Positions 30,531 to 42,038 are shown, counted from the stretch's first letter. The stretch: 64,000 nt of DNA from Meconema thalassinum (GCA_946902985.2 OX336392.1:17396716-17460715); one strand, 5' to 3'. Notes: generated by a model from the letters alone, not told the origin. A program made the numbers and translations.

Positions 30531-32586
30531 ATTTTATTGTGATAATAGTTAACCATATTGGCTAGTGGTAACTTATATTTATTTATTTGATGAACCTCAG
30601 CCTTGTCAATACTAAAATGTAATATTTATTTAACGATGGAGGCTACATGTTTTGGGATTCCATTGATACCGGTACTGTACCTTCTTTAGCATCAGCGTAA
30701 ATGGATTATGAACTAAGTTACCAAGTAGTGTTAAGAGAAATAGATATCCTTATAATTTAATTAAAAGTTCCTTGTTGTTCGTATTTTGGGTATTACAAAC
30801 TCTTCAAACCTGGATCAGCAATATACCGGTACCATAGTATTTGAGTGTAAAATACTTAGAAGTGTCATTGGAGTTGCGATGGACTGTAGTGAAATTGTTA
30901 ACATCGATAGAGGGATTGAGATTTCTACATTCGATATCTGCCCTTGCCAAACCATTATTTGCTGGCTTATTCTCTTTGTAGTTGTTCAAATAGCTTCAAA
31001 AGAAATATTTATATACTCCACAATGCTCTTAATATGTTCATCATTTCGTGTAGTTTAATGAACGATTCCTTGTATAAAAGTTTCAATCGTATTAATGCTG
31101 CTCTCTTGGGTCCAGCAGGTTTCATCTGCATCGGAATTGAAAAATGAAATTGTTCCAACGATAATTGTATCTGGATCACCTTTCGCTGGTGGTATTACTA
31201 TGTATAACGTGGTTGCGAGACCATTATCTACGAACTTATCAGGTTATGTGTACTTCTTACAAATGCACATGTTGGTTGTAGCATTGAAAACTTTTGTGTG
31301 CTTTATTTTTGAGATATTGTACTCGTATTCAATTTCACAACGTTCTGATCACATTACAATGTCCGTATGCTACAACCAACATGTGCATTTGTTACACATA
31401 ACATGATAAGTTACTAGATAATGCTCTCACAACTACGTCATACATAGTAATACCACCAGCAACAGTTGATTTTCAAGATACAACGTTGGAACAATTTCAT
31501 TTTTCAACTCCGATGCAGATAAAAGCTGCCGGACACAAGAGCATTAATTCGATTGAAACTTTATACAAGGAGTCATTCCTAAAACTACACGAATTGATAA
31601 ATATACCAAGACTTTGTGGAGAATGTAAATATTTCTTTTGAAGCTATTCGAACAACTACAACGAGAATAAGCCAGCAAATAATGGTTTAGTAATGGCAGA
31701 TATTGAACGTAGAAATCTCAATCATGTTAACAATTTCACCACAGTCCATCGCAACTCCAATGACACAGTCAAGATGCAACAACTTTTAAGTATTTGACAC
31801 TCGAATACTATATCGCTGATCCAACTCTTGGAATGATTTGCGAAAGCCCAAAATACAAACCAGTAACTTAAGGAACTTTTAATTACATTTATTATTGTAA
31901 GGACATCCATTTCTCTTAAGAACATTAATTGTTAACCTAGTTTATCATCCAATTACGCTGACCAGTATCAATATAATACAGAAACATGTAGCCTACGCCG
32001 TTTAATAAATATTACATTTTAGTTCTGTTCATCAAATAAATAAATAAATAAATAAATAAATACAGTACAGTATTACCAACCCCACACATAAGGCACTAAT
32101 TGCCTCGACCAAATATTACTAGATAGCACACCCTATGCAGCCCAAGTTCTTGTCACGCACAGTGCGAATAGTCGCACATCAATAATCTTTCTCTAGACCA
32201 ATGGGTTTGGCCTAGACCAATAATTAATTAATTAATTAATTAATTAATTAATTAATTAATAGGTAGCGTGTTAGCCATATATGCACCCCTGGATTTTGTC
32301 ACGCAAAGTGGGAATAGTCACGCATCTGTATTAACCTAGTTGTGAGGGTCAAAGAAAGGTTCTCTTAAGCAGTTTTGATAACAGAATTTTCTCTTGCAAT
32401 GAAAAATGGAAATAATAGGCCTAATACAGATGAAGTTCCTCCGCATCACTGAGAAACATGATGTTCTTAGGCCTAAATGATGAATATTTGTTGCCTAGGT
32501 AACCGTATAGGAGGTCTAGATAACAAACCTTAGAGCATAAATACAATAGAGGGCGCATTGCCCCATTGCGCCTGTACTGTGACGTG

Positions 32587-32756
32587 AAACCAACATCTCG
32601 ATCAGCTGACTGAAGGGTAATGGCTCAAGAACGACTACAATTGGCTAATGGCGAATGCTAAGCAACGTCAAGGAATACAAAAGGAGCTCCATATTGGATA
32701 ATTCTATTATCACTATCCGCAGTTCCCTTCAGTCAGCTGATCGAGATGTTGGTTTC
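32587..32756. repeat. MITE-like element with ~31-bp inverted repeats
   Basis: AAACCAACATCTCGATCAGC... at 32587-32617 is the inverse of 32725-32756 (ending GATCGAGATGTTGGTTT). About 170 bp overall, no coding capacity. The near-perfect arms suggest recent activity. Confidence 0.75.
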
Positions 32757-32968
32757 AACAATGTGACGTCATCAGCCATCCATTGAATTTATGGTCTAAG
32801 TAACAAACTCTTATTGGCATGGTAACTAACAGTATGAAATTTATCCACACCGATCACAGATAGCCCCGCCCTAAAGCATGTCTATGTTAAAAGGCGAAGG
32901 CTTGTATGTTTTATTAATTTATTCTAACTAGCCTATGAACTGCTGAAAAGTAGTATAAACTTACACGA

Positions 32969-33187
32969 GGATTCATATTCAATATACAGTATGAATCCCT
33001 ACTTGCTGCAATGGCATGTTCTTTAGGCATACAGTATCCTAGTAAAATATGATGGGCATCCAGGAAAGGTTCCTTAGAAGGTTGGGGTATTTTAAGGGGA
33101 ACAGTGAACTTTTCACCATTTTCATTGAATGAACTTGTTTCCAAGAGCACATCCATTTCCATTGCTTTGAAATGTCCATGACACACC
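32969..33187 (-). CDS. Internal exon of a THAP-domain gene (second exon)
   Basis: On the minus strand a strong acceptor (TTTTCCTTTCAG) precedes 33187 and a consensus donor GTAAGT follows CGT near 32969. The exon is open for 73 codons and begins VCHGHF, which fits the second Cys-x2-His half of a C2CH THAP zinc domain (SRVCxxHF). The rest (EKFTVPLKIPQPSKEPFLDAHH) is unrecognised. The likely first exon is at 33977-34117. THAP domains bind DNA and occur in host regulators and in P-like transposases, so a domesticated or transposon origin is possible. Confidence 0.55.
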
Positions 33188-33976
33188 TGAAAGGAAAAGC
33201 AAGTATATTATAACCTGTACATGTACTTCTACACTTAAGTTAGATTCTTCCACTGTAGCCTATATTCATGATATTTAAGCATAGGCCTAATATTAGAGGC
33301 ACTGTCTGTCTGTTAGGTAGTCAGCCCGAAGGCTGGTTGGATCCTCAAAAAGTACCGCCGTTGCGTTATGTGAGTAGATACCCACAAAAACCCAAGGCAG
33401 CACTATTTTGAGGCGTTCTAGGCAAGAAGAGGAGTGAGGTAGTTTGCCATTGCTTTCCTCACTGAGTCAGAACATTAGTCCTAACCCTATGAGTTGAACC
33501 TTTCACAGCATTCACAGGCACTGACTGTGCCTCGAATGCCATTACTAAGCCACCCATACCTCAGTAGCTTCCATATAATCACAGCCATGAGTGAGACTGA
33601 GACATCGGTGAAAAGCCACCTTTTACTCTAGCCTGTGCCAACTGACAAATGCAAAAGTACTGTATTCATCAAGAGATGGCGAACAGGCCAATTAGAGGCA
33701 CTAAGTTTCTTATTTATTTCTAGGCTACACAATTAGCGAAATAAAATATAGCCTAACCTAGGCCTTAATGAGTCTTGAACATCGTAAATAGGTAAGTAGC
33801 CTATATCGTACAGTTTTAGAAATGTAGGTTTGGTCCACGGTCCAGTGATATTGACATCTAGAACTCGGGAATAAAACCCAATGATGCAGTTGAAAATTAA
33901 ATTAAATTTTAAAAAAGTTAACAGATATGTATACCGAAATATAAGACCACTGATAACAAAATAATGTATTCACTTA
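33188..33976. other. THAP-gene intron with a repeat
   Basis: Between the two exons. 33296-33610 looks like an interspersed repeat (GTCAGCCCGAAGGCTGGTTGG, GTTTGCCATTGCTTTCCTC), but there is no second copy in the window. Confidence 0.4.
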
Positions 33977-34117
33977 CCCCTAGTGTTCTGAGCTGGCATA
34001 AAATCTTCTTGGAATGGCACGAAGTCAATTTTACTTTAAAATCTTCTTTCACATAACAATTTGAACACATGGACCTTAGATCCAATAACATAGTTTCCAC
34101 TGCAACCAGTCACACAG
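33977..34117 (-). pseudogene. First exon of the THAP-domain gene, damaged
   Basis: Minus strand ATG near 34132 or 34126 (MSMPCCVTGC) begins a THAP N-terminus: C-x4-C, GNY, KVHVFKL. The frame then hits TAA around 34037. AIPR-like and DFMPAQNTR-like THAP pieces follow in other frames, ending at a GTAAGT donor near 33977. At least one indel is needed, so this copy looks inactive or contains a sequence error. Confidence 0.5.
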
Positions 34118-34269
34118 CAGGGCATAGACATTTTTCGATTTTTAAACACAAATTCACAGCACTCAACAACAGAAAACAAACATCCAACATGACTGCCTTG
34201 CCTAGAACCATAGGACCACACTCTCAGCCGTGAGGTCTGGTGACGTCAGAGCACTCTGGCCTTCCTTCA

Positions 34270-34699
34270 GAGGGTGTTGGTATACTGCACCAACACCATC
34301 GCCCTTATACAGAGGCATACTATTGCCATGATGATAACTGCTCTAAGGGGCCTAAGAAATCTTTTTGCACTAATTACTCCCCGTGACTGCAATTTATAAG
34401 CAGCTCGCAATTCTGCACCAGAACATTAGTAGGGGCGACGTGATGCAGCCCGCATTACATGGCAACAATATACTTGAGTATTATTGAAGCCGTTCTGGAG
34501 CGCTTGTTCTTCCGACTTACTGAACAAAACGCAATCTTTAAGGTTACCTGAGAGGTGTAGCCTAATGCTACATAGCCTAAACCATTCCTCTTGAATCAGG
34601 CTATCATATACAAAAGAAATATTTCGAATCCGACTGGTAGTTCCAGAGATTAGCACGTTTAAACACACAAACTCTTCAGCTTTATTATATTAGTATAGA
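34270..34699 (+). repeat. Interspersed repeat family B, 3' part
   Basis: About 430 bp closely matching 63240-63661: CACCAACACCATCGCCC, TAGGGGCGACGTGATGCAGC, GAGCGCTTGTTCTTCCGAC and an end ACAAACTCTTCAGCTTTATT...ATTAGTATAG. No coding content. Confidence 0.8.
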
Positions 34700-34759
34700 T
34701 TGGCTGGTAACGCTTGGCAAAGACGATCGTACAGTACTCAACTTCATGCTTATTGCAGA

Positions 34760-34856
<97 letters not shown>
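34760..34856. repeat. (AAT)n microsatellite, about 32 units
   Basis: A pure ATA/AAT run directly 5' of the R4/Dong-like LINE. A short matching TAA run (57011-57026) follows that LINE's 3' end, suggesting insertion within a TAA repeat. Confidence 0.95.
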
Positions 34857-34857
<1 letters not shown>

Positions 34858-36594
34858 GTTTCATGGAGCACCGCCCTCCAACTTACAGTGGGTGGCACTC
34901 GTTTAACATCTTCATTAATACCGATTCGCCGAGGAATTTTCCAAGGAGACTCGCTAAGCCCACTCTGGTTTTGTCTGGCATTGAATCCTCTCTCGCAAAT
35001 CCTGAAAAGTAGCAAATACGGATTTAGTATTAAGGGTAATCATGGTGAAGCGTACAGGATGAACCATCTTCTTTACATGGATGACATTAAACTGTATGCA
35101 TCAACTAAAGTGCACCTACAATATCTTATCTCTATCACTCAGAGCTTTTCTTCAGATATCCATATGCAGTTTGGGTTTGATAAGTGCAGAACACAGACTG
35201 TTATTAGAGGCTCGCACTCTGCACAAGGAATACCTGTTTGAGAGGGACAAAGAAGTATTCAGCCGTTGGAGGAAGGCGCATTGTACAAATATCTTGGGTT
35301 CGCCCAGAGTACCCGTCTCAGACACGGTGATATCAAGAAGAACATAACTGAGCAGTATACTTCACGGCTTCGCAGTATTCTCTCTTCAAAACTTAGCGCT
35401 AAACATATCATTAAGGCAGTTAACACATTTGCAATGCCCGTAGTTACATACTCCTTTGGTATAATCAGGTGGATTCAAACTGAACTGCACGATCTGCAAC
35501 GAAAAACATCGGTGCTTTTATCACGCCATCGTATGCACCATCCGAAATCAGCAACAGAGCGCCTGACTCTACCTCGGTCTGAAGGTGGTAGATGACTGAT
35601 AGACATCATGAACCTTCACACAAAACAAGTGACAACTCTGCGTGCATTTTTCCACAACAAAGGAGAAACATCCCCTCTCCATCACACTGTATCTTCAGCT
35701 GATGATAATTACACACCGCTCCATCTGTCATCTTTAGATCCACCAGTAAAAGAAATGAAAACTACTGAACACAAGATCGGGAATTGGAAACAGAAGGCGC
35801 TTCATGGGAAGTTTCCACATGAGTTGGACCAGCCTCACATCGACAAGTTAGCGTCGCACGCATGGCTGACCCACTCGGTCTTCTTTCCGGAAACAGAGGG
35901 ATTTGTTGTAGCTATCCAAGACCAAGTTGTTGCTACTCGAAGCTATCGGAAATTTATCATAAAAGATCCAGCAACAGAGAGTGAGAAATGTCGCCGCTGT
36001 GGCAAATGTAGTGAAACCATTCAACACGTCATATCAGGTTGTTCCCACCTTGCCAACACTGACTACAAACATCGACACGACCAAGTTGCCAACATTATCC
36101 ACCAGAAACTTGCATTGAAGTACAAACTTCTTCAAAGTTCCGTCCCCTATTGGAAATACATACCATCTGCAGTACTCGAAAATGCCACACACAAGCTCTA
36201 TTGGGACAGAGGAGTTGTGACAGATGTCGCAGTCAGTAACAACCGGCCAGATATCATAGTCATCAATAAAGTACACAAAGAGGCATTACTGATAGATATC
36301 GCATGTCCCAACACTCAAAACATCCAAACAACAGCTGCTACTAAAATATCGAAGTACACAGAGCTGGCAATTGAGGTAAAGCAGATGTGGAAACTTGATT
36401 CGCTGACTACCATCCCAATAATTGTATCGTGCACTGGTGTTATACCGAAAACTCTCCATAGTAGTCTATCAATATTGAATCTGCACCCGCAGATATATAT
36501 TGAACTTCAGAAGGCAGTTCTGTTAAACACATGCCATATTGTTAGGAAGTTCCTTGGTGACAATACACTGGCCGAATACTCAGCAAGGCTTGAT
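34857..36594 (+). pseudogene. R4/Dong-like LINE, 5'-truncated ORF, left part
   Basis: One frame (stops TGA at 35239-35241 and 35593-35595) with reverse transcriptase blocks RRGIFQGDSLSPLWFCLALNPLS (36 codons in) and YMDD (about 35078). A C-terminal CCHC knuckle (CRRCGKC...HVISGC, about 35990) and a restriction-like endonuclease RPD...LIDIACP (about 36244-36309) follow. These are hallmarks of R2/R4-type site-specific LINEs. The 5' end is missing, and two in-frame stops plus the Polinton 2 insertion near the C-terminus make it inactive. The frame resumes at 56813. Confidence 0.85.
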
Positions 36595-36659
36595 AGTAGA
36601 GGAGCAAGGAGGGTTCTGCTTCAAATACCGTTATTTATGCAAATGAGGGGGGCGTGGCA

Positions 36660-36716
36660 AGGTCAATGACCTTGAGGTAGGTCATGGTCAATGACCTTGA
36701 GGTAGGTCATTGACCC
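36660..36716. promoter_or_regulatory. Three IR1 nuclear-receptor-like sites in the TIR
   Basis: AGGTCAATGACCT (36660-36672, perfect), TGGTCAATGACCT (36685-36697) and AGGTCATTGACCC (36704-36716) match the RGGTCANTGACCY inverted repeat bound by ecdysone receptor/USP. The mirrored set is in the right TIR near 56691-56747. Function is inferred. Confidence 0.5.
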
Positions 36717-36775
36717 CCAAGGTCGCCGGGACCCCGGAAGGTAAACAAACCTTGGAGGGTCCAGGAACCGGTTTG

Positions 36776-36870
36776 AGGGGGTGTGGGTGGAGGGGGAGGA
36801 GTGGGGGTGGGGAGGGAGGGTGGGGGAGGGAGGGAGGGGGAGGGAAGGGTGGGGTGGGGGACGAGGGGGG
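36776..36870 (+). other. G-rich run with G-quadruplex potential
   Basis: Many GGG/GGGG tracts separated by 1-3 bases on the plus strand; C-rich complement at 56538-56640. The two TIR copies differ by about 10-20 bp here, suggesting slippage. Confidence 0.65.
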
Positions 36871-37394
36871 AAGGATGGAAGAGGCTCTGCACGAGACCCT
36901 CCTCGACCCAGTCTCTCTCTTGGACTGAGCGCCTTCTCTGATATTATCCTGGGCTATATAGCTTTGCCTTATGCCCGATGAGATCCGAGTGTTGCCGAAG
37001 GTTTCCGAATCTTTGTCGGTGAATGAATCGTCAGATTTGAACGGTCAACTGGCATGTGTGTGTGACGTCACAGCAGATTACGGGATGTGAGGTAGGTCAT
37101 GGACGGGAGTGTTTTGAATGGAAAACATGAATGGCGGTGGATGGCGGTGGTTGTTGAACCCTGACGTGCTAGGTTGGCGGGTAAACAAACGTGAATGAAG
37201 ATGGAACTGTTAATGGAGGTTGGGACGTCACAGGCAGAATGTAGTGTAGGTCATGGATGGGATTGTTTTTTTTTCAAATACTTAACGGTAAACAAATTGT
37301 TAATGGGTGGGGGATACAAAAACGCATGGCATGTCGGTTCAGCCAGCTCGACATGAAATAAAAACAAGATGGTGTAATGTCTATTGATGACATT

Positions 37395-37690
37395 GGAATA
37401 TTCCATCTAGTTGTGAAGATATGAACTGTGCCGACTGTCGAAGCCTATCGCACTCCTCTGAGTCAGCGATTGAATAAATGACTGATAAAATTAAATGATG
37501 GTGGAGAGTGTTGGTGGAATGAAAGTTAGTCAGGAAAACTAGAGTACCCGGAGAAAAACCAGTCTGCTTCTGTTTTGTCCAGCACAGATTTTACATGGAG
37601 TAACTGGGATTTGAAACACAGACCTAGCGGTGAGAGGTTGGCTTGCTTCTCCCTAAGCCATGGAGGCATAATCACAGAGACCTAGTGCAG
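37395..37690 (-). mobile_element. SINE family A, reverse copy inside Polinton 2
   Basis: Reverse complement of the 18077-18510 family: CTCTCACCGCTAGGTCTG, TTTTCTCCGGGTACTC, CAGAGGAGTGCGATAGGC. More diverged than the first copy. It sits between the left TIR and the acidic gene's exon 2. Confidence 0.75.
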
Positions 37691-37988
37691 CCGAAGGATT
37701 TTTTTATTTATGCTGACTTGGGAGATTTGAATTTATGTGTTATGGAGCTGAGGATATGGAAGGCGTGCTAGATGTTTAATGGACATGGATGGGTGTTAGA
37801 ATGAATAATCTGATTTGAACGGTCAACCGATGTGTGATGTCACAGGAGTGAATTTCTGAGATTGACACCTGACATGTTGGCTCGCTCAGCTTCATATAAA
37901 AAAATAAAAGTGGGAATGATAGACAAATAAATCAATCAAAACAAGAATATTTTTTAATAATATTGTTTTCTTACAATTACTTATTTAA

Positions 37989-38115
37989 TTATTTTTTTTC
38001 GTTAGTTTCTTCTCCTTCCTCTTCACTATCATCGTCCTCCTCCGTGTCATTCTCGGCCTCCATCATCAACATCATCTGCACGAAAAATTCCGCCATGACG
38101 CGGTCATTCGAGAAA
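37989..38115 (-). CDS. Acidic small protein, exon 2 (element 2)
   Basis: Predicted second coding exon of a 68-residue protein whose first exon is 42118-42039. Acceptor CTATTTTATAG precedes 38115; stop TAA is 37989-37991. It encodes a hydrophobic/Met-rich stretch (FFVQMMLMM) and then an acidic tail (EEDDDSEEEGEE). The intron (42038-38116) contains nearly all of the foreign repeats of this region. No recognised family; acidity and early position suggest a regulatory protein. Confidence 0.5.
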
Positions 38116-38124
38116 CTATAAAAT

Positions 38125-38270
38125 AGAAAAAATGTCTATCAATGTCATTAGAATACCCAATCTAGCGGCGAGGATATAAACTGTCTTGATGTTTGTGTCA
38201 GGGAAAATTAAAGTACACAGAAGAAAACTTCCTAAGTTATGGAGGCATACTCCTTGCACTTCTCTGCATC
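38125..38270 (-). mobile_element. SINE family A remnant
   Basis: TCTAGCGGCGAGGATATAAACTG and CTAAGTTATGGAGGCAT match the two ends of the family A copy, with the middle deleted. Within the predicted intron. Confidence 0.55.
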
Positions 38271-38419
38271 AATGATTAAATGACAGGCAGAAGGTAGGAA
38301 ATAATGGGAAAAGAAGACTGGCCTCTTGCAGAAGGAGGGAATCAGAAAAGATGTGGCAAGGACCTTGGATACTCTAATACAGTTGGAGTTGGAAGAGAAC
38401 AAGAGTTGACCAAGCGAGG

Positions 38420-39370
38420 TTGACAGGAAAGAAGACAGACCAGACAGCAGTCATTCGAGTTGAAGGACATGAGAGAGAAGCTGGTATTCAGAAAAGTGTA
38501 AGGCAAGGCTGCAACTTATCACCCATACTTTTCAATCTTTTCATTGAACAAGCAATGAAGGAAATTAGAGAAAAATTTAAAGTGGGAGTGAAGGTTCAAG
38601 GAGAAATAATTTCAACTCTGAGATTTGCTGATGACATTGTCATCTTGGCCGACAAGCCTGAGGATTTGAATGAGTTTTTGAATGGTATGGACTCCGTCTT
38701 ACGGAAAGAATACATGATGAAAATAAATGTAAAACATAAATACTGGAATGCAACCGAAATAAATCAGAAACCTCTATGGAGATCAAATTGACAGGTGAAA
38801 AGCTGAAGGAAGTAGGAGACTTCTGTTACTTAGGAAGCAGAATAACCAGTGATGGACGAAGCAAGTAGGTTGGCTCAGACAAAGAAAGCATTTCTACAAA
38901 AAAGGAATCTGCTGACATCGAATATAGATTTAGGTATTAGGAAGTCATTTTTGAAAGCCTTTGTCTGGAGCGTGGCGCTCTATGGAAGTGAAACTTGGAC
39001 TATTGGTGCAGCAGAAAAGAGGAGAATAGAAGCATTTGAAATGTGGTGTTACAGGAGAATGATGAAGATCAGATGGGTAGATAGGGTTACAAACAAAGAG
39101 GTATTAAGACGAGTGGGAGAGGAGAGATGTTTCCGGTGACTGCTAATGAAGAGAAGAGATAGGTTGGTAGGACACATACTAAGACACCCAGGAATAGCAA
39201 GCTTAGTTATGGAAGGAAGGGTCGAGGACAAGAACTGTAGGGGTAGACCAAGGTTAGAATATGTTAAACAGATTGCCTCCGATGTAGGGTGTTGGAGCTA
39301 TGTAGAGATGAAACGATTAGCTCAGGACAGGGAGACATGGAGAGCTGCATCAAACCAGTCAAAAGACTGA
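38420..39370 (+). pseudogene. RTE-like LINE reverse transcriptase fragment
   Basis: Pieces in changing frames: VRQGCNLSPILFNLFIEQ and FADDIVILA (38420-38791), ALYGSETWTI...MWCYRRMMKIRWVDRVTN (38849-39139) and RRDRLVGHILRH...GRPRLEYVKQI (39146-39370). This is the end of an RTE/BovB-type ORF. Frameshifts and stops show it is dead. It lies inside the predicted intron of the acidic gene. Confidence 0.8.
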
Positions 39371-39867
39371 AGACTCAAACAACAACAATTCAACTTTTGC
39401 GGTATCCTACACAGATCTCACATGAAGTGATTGAGAAGCTGGTATACTAATGCTAATTTACATAACAGCGCAACACAATTTTAATGTATGAGTAATGATA
39501 CTGTCACAACTCTAAGATATTGAAAGCCCGTTTGACATTAGACTGGTATCAAGATTGATGATGTAGGCTATTAACTTTTATTTTTGTTAAAGCAGTATGT
39601 CTTGGCAATATAATGAAAGCCATTATATTTGACAGCGGCAATAAATTTAACAGGTCTCTAACCGGTAATACAATTTGCATTAAATTACAATAAATTAGTC
39701 ATGTTTCTTAAGTCGGACTGGGAGAAAAAGAAAGCTGTCTGTTCCAAACAATGTATGAATACCAAGTAGGATGCAATACACTGTATTTTTTAAATCGTTA
39801 ACATGTGTGCTTATGTAACATAAAATGTAGGTATATATGATAGTATTACAAGGCTGAAACGCTGCAT
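39371..39867. other. AT-rich filler
   Basis: No gene seen between the LINE end (CAACAACAA tail) and the tandem array. Confidence 0.4.
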
Positions 39868-41610
39868 TAGGTCATGGGATCAAGCTCTCTGCTGACTCGG
39901 TAGACGCGTGGGTTCGAGCCCCACCGTCGGCCGTCCTTGAAATGGTTTTCCGTGGTTTCCCATTTTCAACACCAGGCAAATGCTGGGACGGTACCTTCTG
40001 ATAGGCCACGGCCGATTCCTTCCACATGCAAATGCTGGGACGGTACCTTCTGATAGGCCACGGCCGATTCCTTCCACATCCTTGCCCAGTTTCATCTTCA
40101 TCCACTCCATACCGACGCGCAGGTCGCCCACGGACGTCGAATAGAAAGACCTGCACTGGGCCTCTGAGGAGGTCACACGACAAAAGAAACTAGCTATGAA
40201 ATTCAATTAAAAGCTTGTCAGGACGGACTCGGTAGACGCGTGGGTTCGAGCCCCACCGTCGGCCGTCCTTGAAATGGTTTTCCGTGGTTTCCCATTTTCA
40301 ACACCAGGCAAATGCTGGGACGGTACCTTCTGATAGGCCACGGCCGATTCCTTCCACATGCAAATGCTGGGACGGTACCTTCTGATAGGCCACGGCCGAT
40401 TCCTTCCACATCCTTGCCCAGTTTCATCTTCATCCACTCCATACCGACGCGCAGGTCGCCCACGGACGTCGAATAGAAAGACCTGCACTGGGCCTCTGAG
40501 GAGGTCACACGACAAAAGAAACTAGCTATGAAATTCAATTAAAAGCTTGTCAGGACGGACTCGGTAGACGCGTGGGTTCGAGCCCCACCGTCGGCCGTCC
40601 TTGAAATGGTTTTCCGTGGTTTCCCATTTTCAACACCAGGCAAATGCTGGGACGGTACCTTCTGATAGGCCACGGCCGATTCCTTCCACATGCAAATGCT
40701 GGGACGGTACCTTCTGATAGGCCACGGCCGATTCCTTCCACATCCTTGCCCAGTTTCATCTTCATCCACTCCATACCGACGCGCAGGTCGCCCACGGACG
40801 TCGAATAGAAAGACCTGCACTCGGCCTCTGAGGAGGTCACACGACAAAAAAAACTAGCTATGAAATTCAATTAAAAGCTTGTCAGGACGGACTCGGTAGA
40901 CGCGTGGGTTCGAGCCCCACCGTCGGCCGTCCTTGAAATGGTTTTCCGTGGTTTCCCATTTTCAACACCAGGCAAATGCTGGGACGGTACCTTCTGATAG
41001 GCCACGGCCGATTCCTTCCACATGCAAATGCTGGGACGGTACCTTCTGATAGGCCACGGCCGATTCCTTCCACATCCTTGCCCAGTTTCATCTTCATCCA
41101 CTCCATACCGACGCGCAGGTCGCCCACGGACGTCGAATAGAAAGACCTGCACTCGGCTTCTGAGGAGGTCACACGACAAAAAAAAAACTAGCTATGAAAT
41201 TCAATTAAAAGCTTGTCAGGACGGACTCGGTAGACGCGTGAGTTCGAGCCCCACCGTCGGCCGTCCTTGAAATGGTTTTCCGTGGTTTCCCATTTTCAAC
41301 ACCAGGCAAATGCTGGGACGGTACCTTCTGATAGGCCACGGCCGATTCCTTCCACATGCAAATGCTGGGACGGTACCTTCTGATAGGCCACGGCCGATTC
41401 CTTCCACATCCTTGCCCAGTTTCATCTTCATCCACTCCATACCGACGCGCAGGTCGCCCACGGACGTCGAATAGAAAGACCTGCACTCGGCCTCTGAGGA
41501 GGTCACACAACAAAAAAAAACTAGCTATGAAATTCAATTAAAAGCTTGTCAGGACGGACTCGGTAGACGCGTGGGTTCGAGCCCCACCGTCGGCCGTCCT
41601 TGGGCTACAC
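39868..41610. repeat. 332-bp tandem array, five units plus a partial
   Basis: The marker TAGACGCGTG starts at 39901, 40233, 40565, 40897, 41231 and 41564 (last partial). Units are nearly identical. Each contains a tRNA-like box B (GGTTCGAGCCC), the SINE module GTTTTCCGTGGTTTCCC, and an internal exact duplication of about 52 bp (CAAATGCTGGGACGGTACC...TTCCTTCCACA). It looks like a recently amplified SINE-derived satellite. Minus-strand ORFs of about 100 codons through it are by-products. Confidence 0.95.
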
Positions 41611-41794
41611 CCGGCTAAGTATATAAAACCTTAACACCTATCTAAGTGTTCAAAGCTACTTGACCACAATTTGACAAACGCTATTAACATTAACAGCAAT
41701 AGTGTTAGCCAAGCTTGACATTGCATTTAAACAATAGTGTAATAATTAACTTGACTGCTTATTGCGAGACAAGATACAACTATGTGTTTAGCTG

Positions 41795-42010
41795 TGTTGC
41801 TCAACTATACTGTTCTTGGCTGCTGTTAGACTCTGAACTGGAGGGTCCTGGGTTAGATTTTTGGGAGGTCTGTGGGGATTGTATTTTCTGGTGATTAATT
41901 CCCCTGGCTTGGGGACTGGGTGTTTTGTGTTGTCTTAATTAAAAATATATTCCGGTCCCATGGTTAATTGGTTAGCGTTCTAGGCTTTGATTTAATTTTT
42001 TAGCCTGGTA
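41795..42010 (+). mobile_element. Degenerate tRNA-SINE remnants
   Basis: TGAACTGGAGGGTCCTGGG...TTAATTCCCCTGGCTTGGGG and a second head TCCCATGGTTAATTGGTTAGC look like SINE box A/B fragments. Single copies, low certainty. Confidence 0.35.
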
Positions 42011-42038
42011 TCAATTTAAAAATATGAATATTACTTAC

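Larger units (their letters stand above)
22143..32332. repeat. Long foldback (inverted) repeat, interrupted by an LTR retrotransposon
   Basis: Left arm sequence 22143-22941 plus 30535-31285 is complementary in order to right arm 31365-32332, at roughly 80% identity by eye. Outer blocks include GTGACTATTCCCACTGTGCG with CATATATGGCTAAC (22146) and their complements near 32330. Inner blocks include ACATGTTGGTTGTAGCA (about 31268) and TGCTACAACCAACATGTGC (about 31368). Without the 7.6 kb LTR insertion the arms would be about 1-1.5 kb around an ~80-bp loop. No transposase is visible. Confidence 0.65.
36595..37380. repeat. Left terminal inverted repeat of Polinton 2
   Basis: Complementary to 55985-56812. 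It is very similar over the outer ~570 bp and more diverged inward with indels, down to the shared GACATGAAATAAAAACAAGA. Contains IR1-type hormone receptor-like sites, an ATGCAAAT octamer (36636) and a long G-rich run. Confidence 0.93.

Noticed and set aside
34714..35015. ORFs encoding long poly-Ile or poly-Asn runs
   Set aside because: Translation of the (AAT)n microsatellite; only the downstream LINE part is real.
39872..41537. Repeated minus-strand ORFs of about 100-110 codons
   Set aside because: They are the complement of the 332-bp tandem array, repeated identically with it; no protein-like constraint.
39868..41610. Regular repeat array considered as CRISPR
   Set aside because: Units are contiguous and 332 bp with no spacers, and the genome is eukaryotic.
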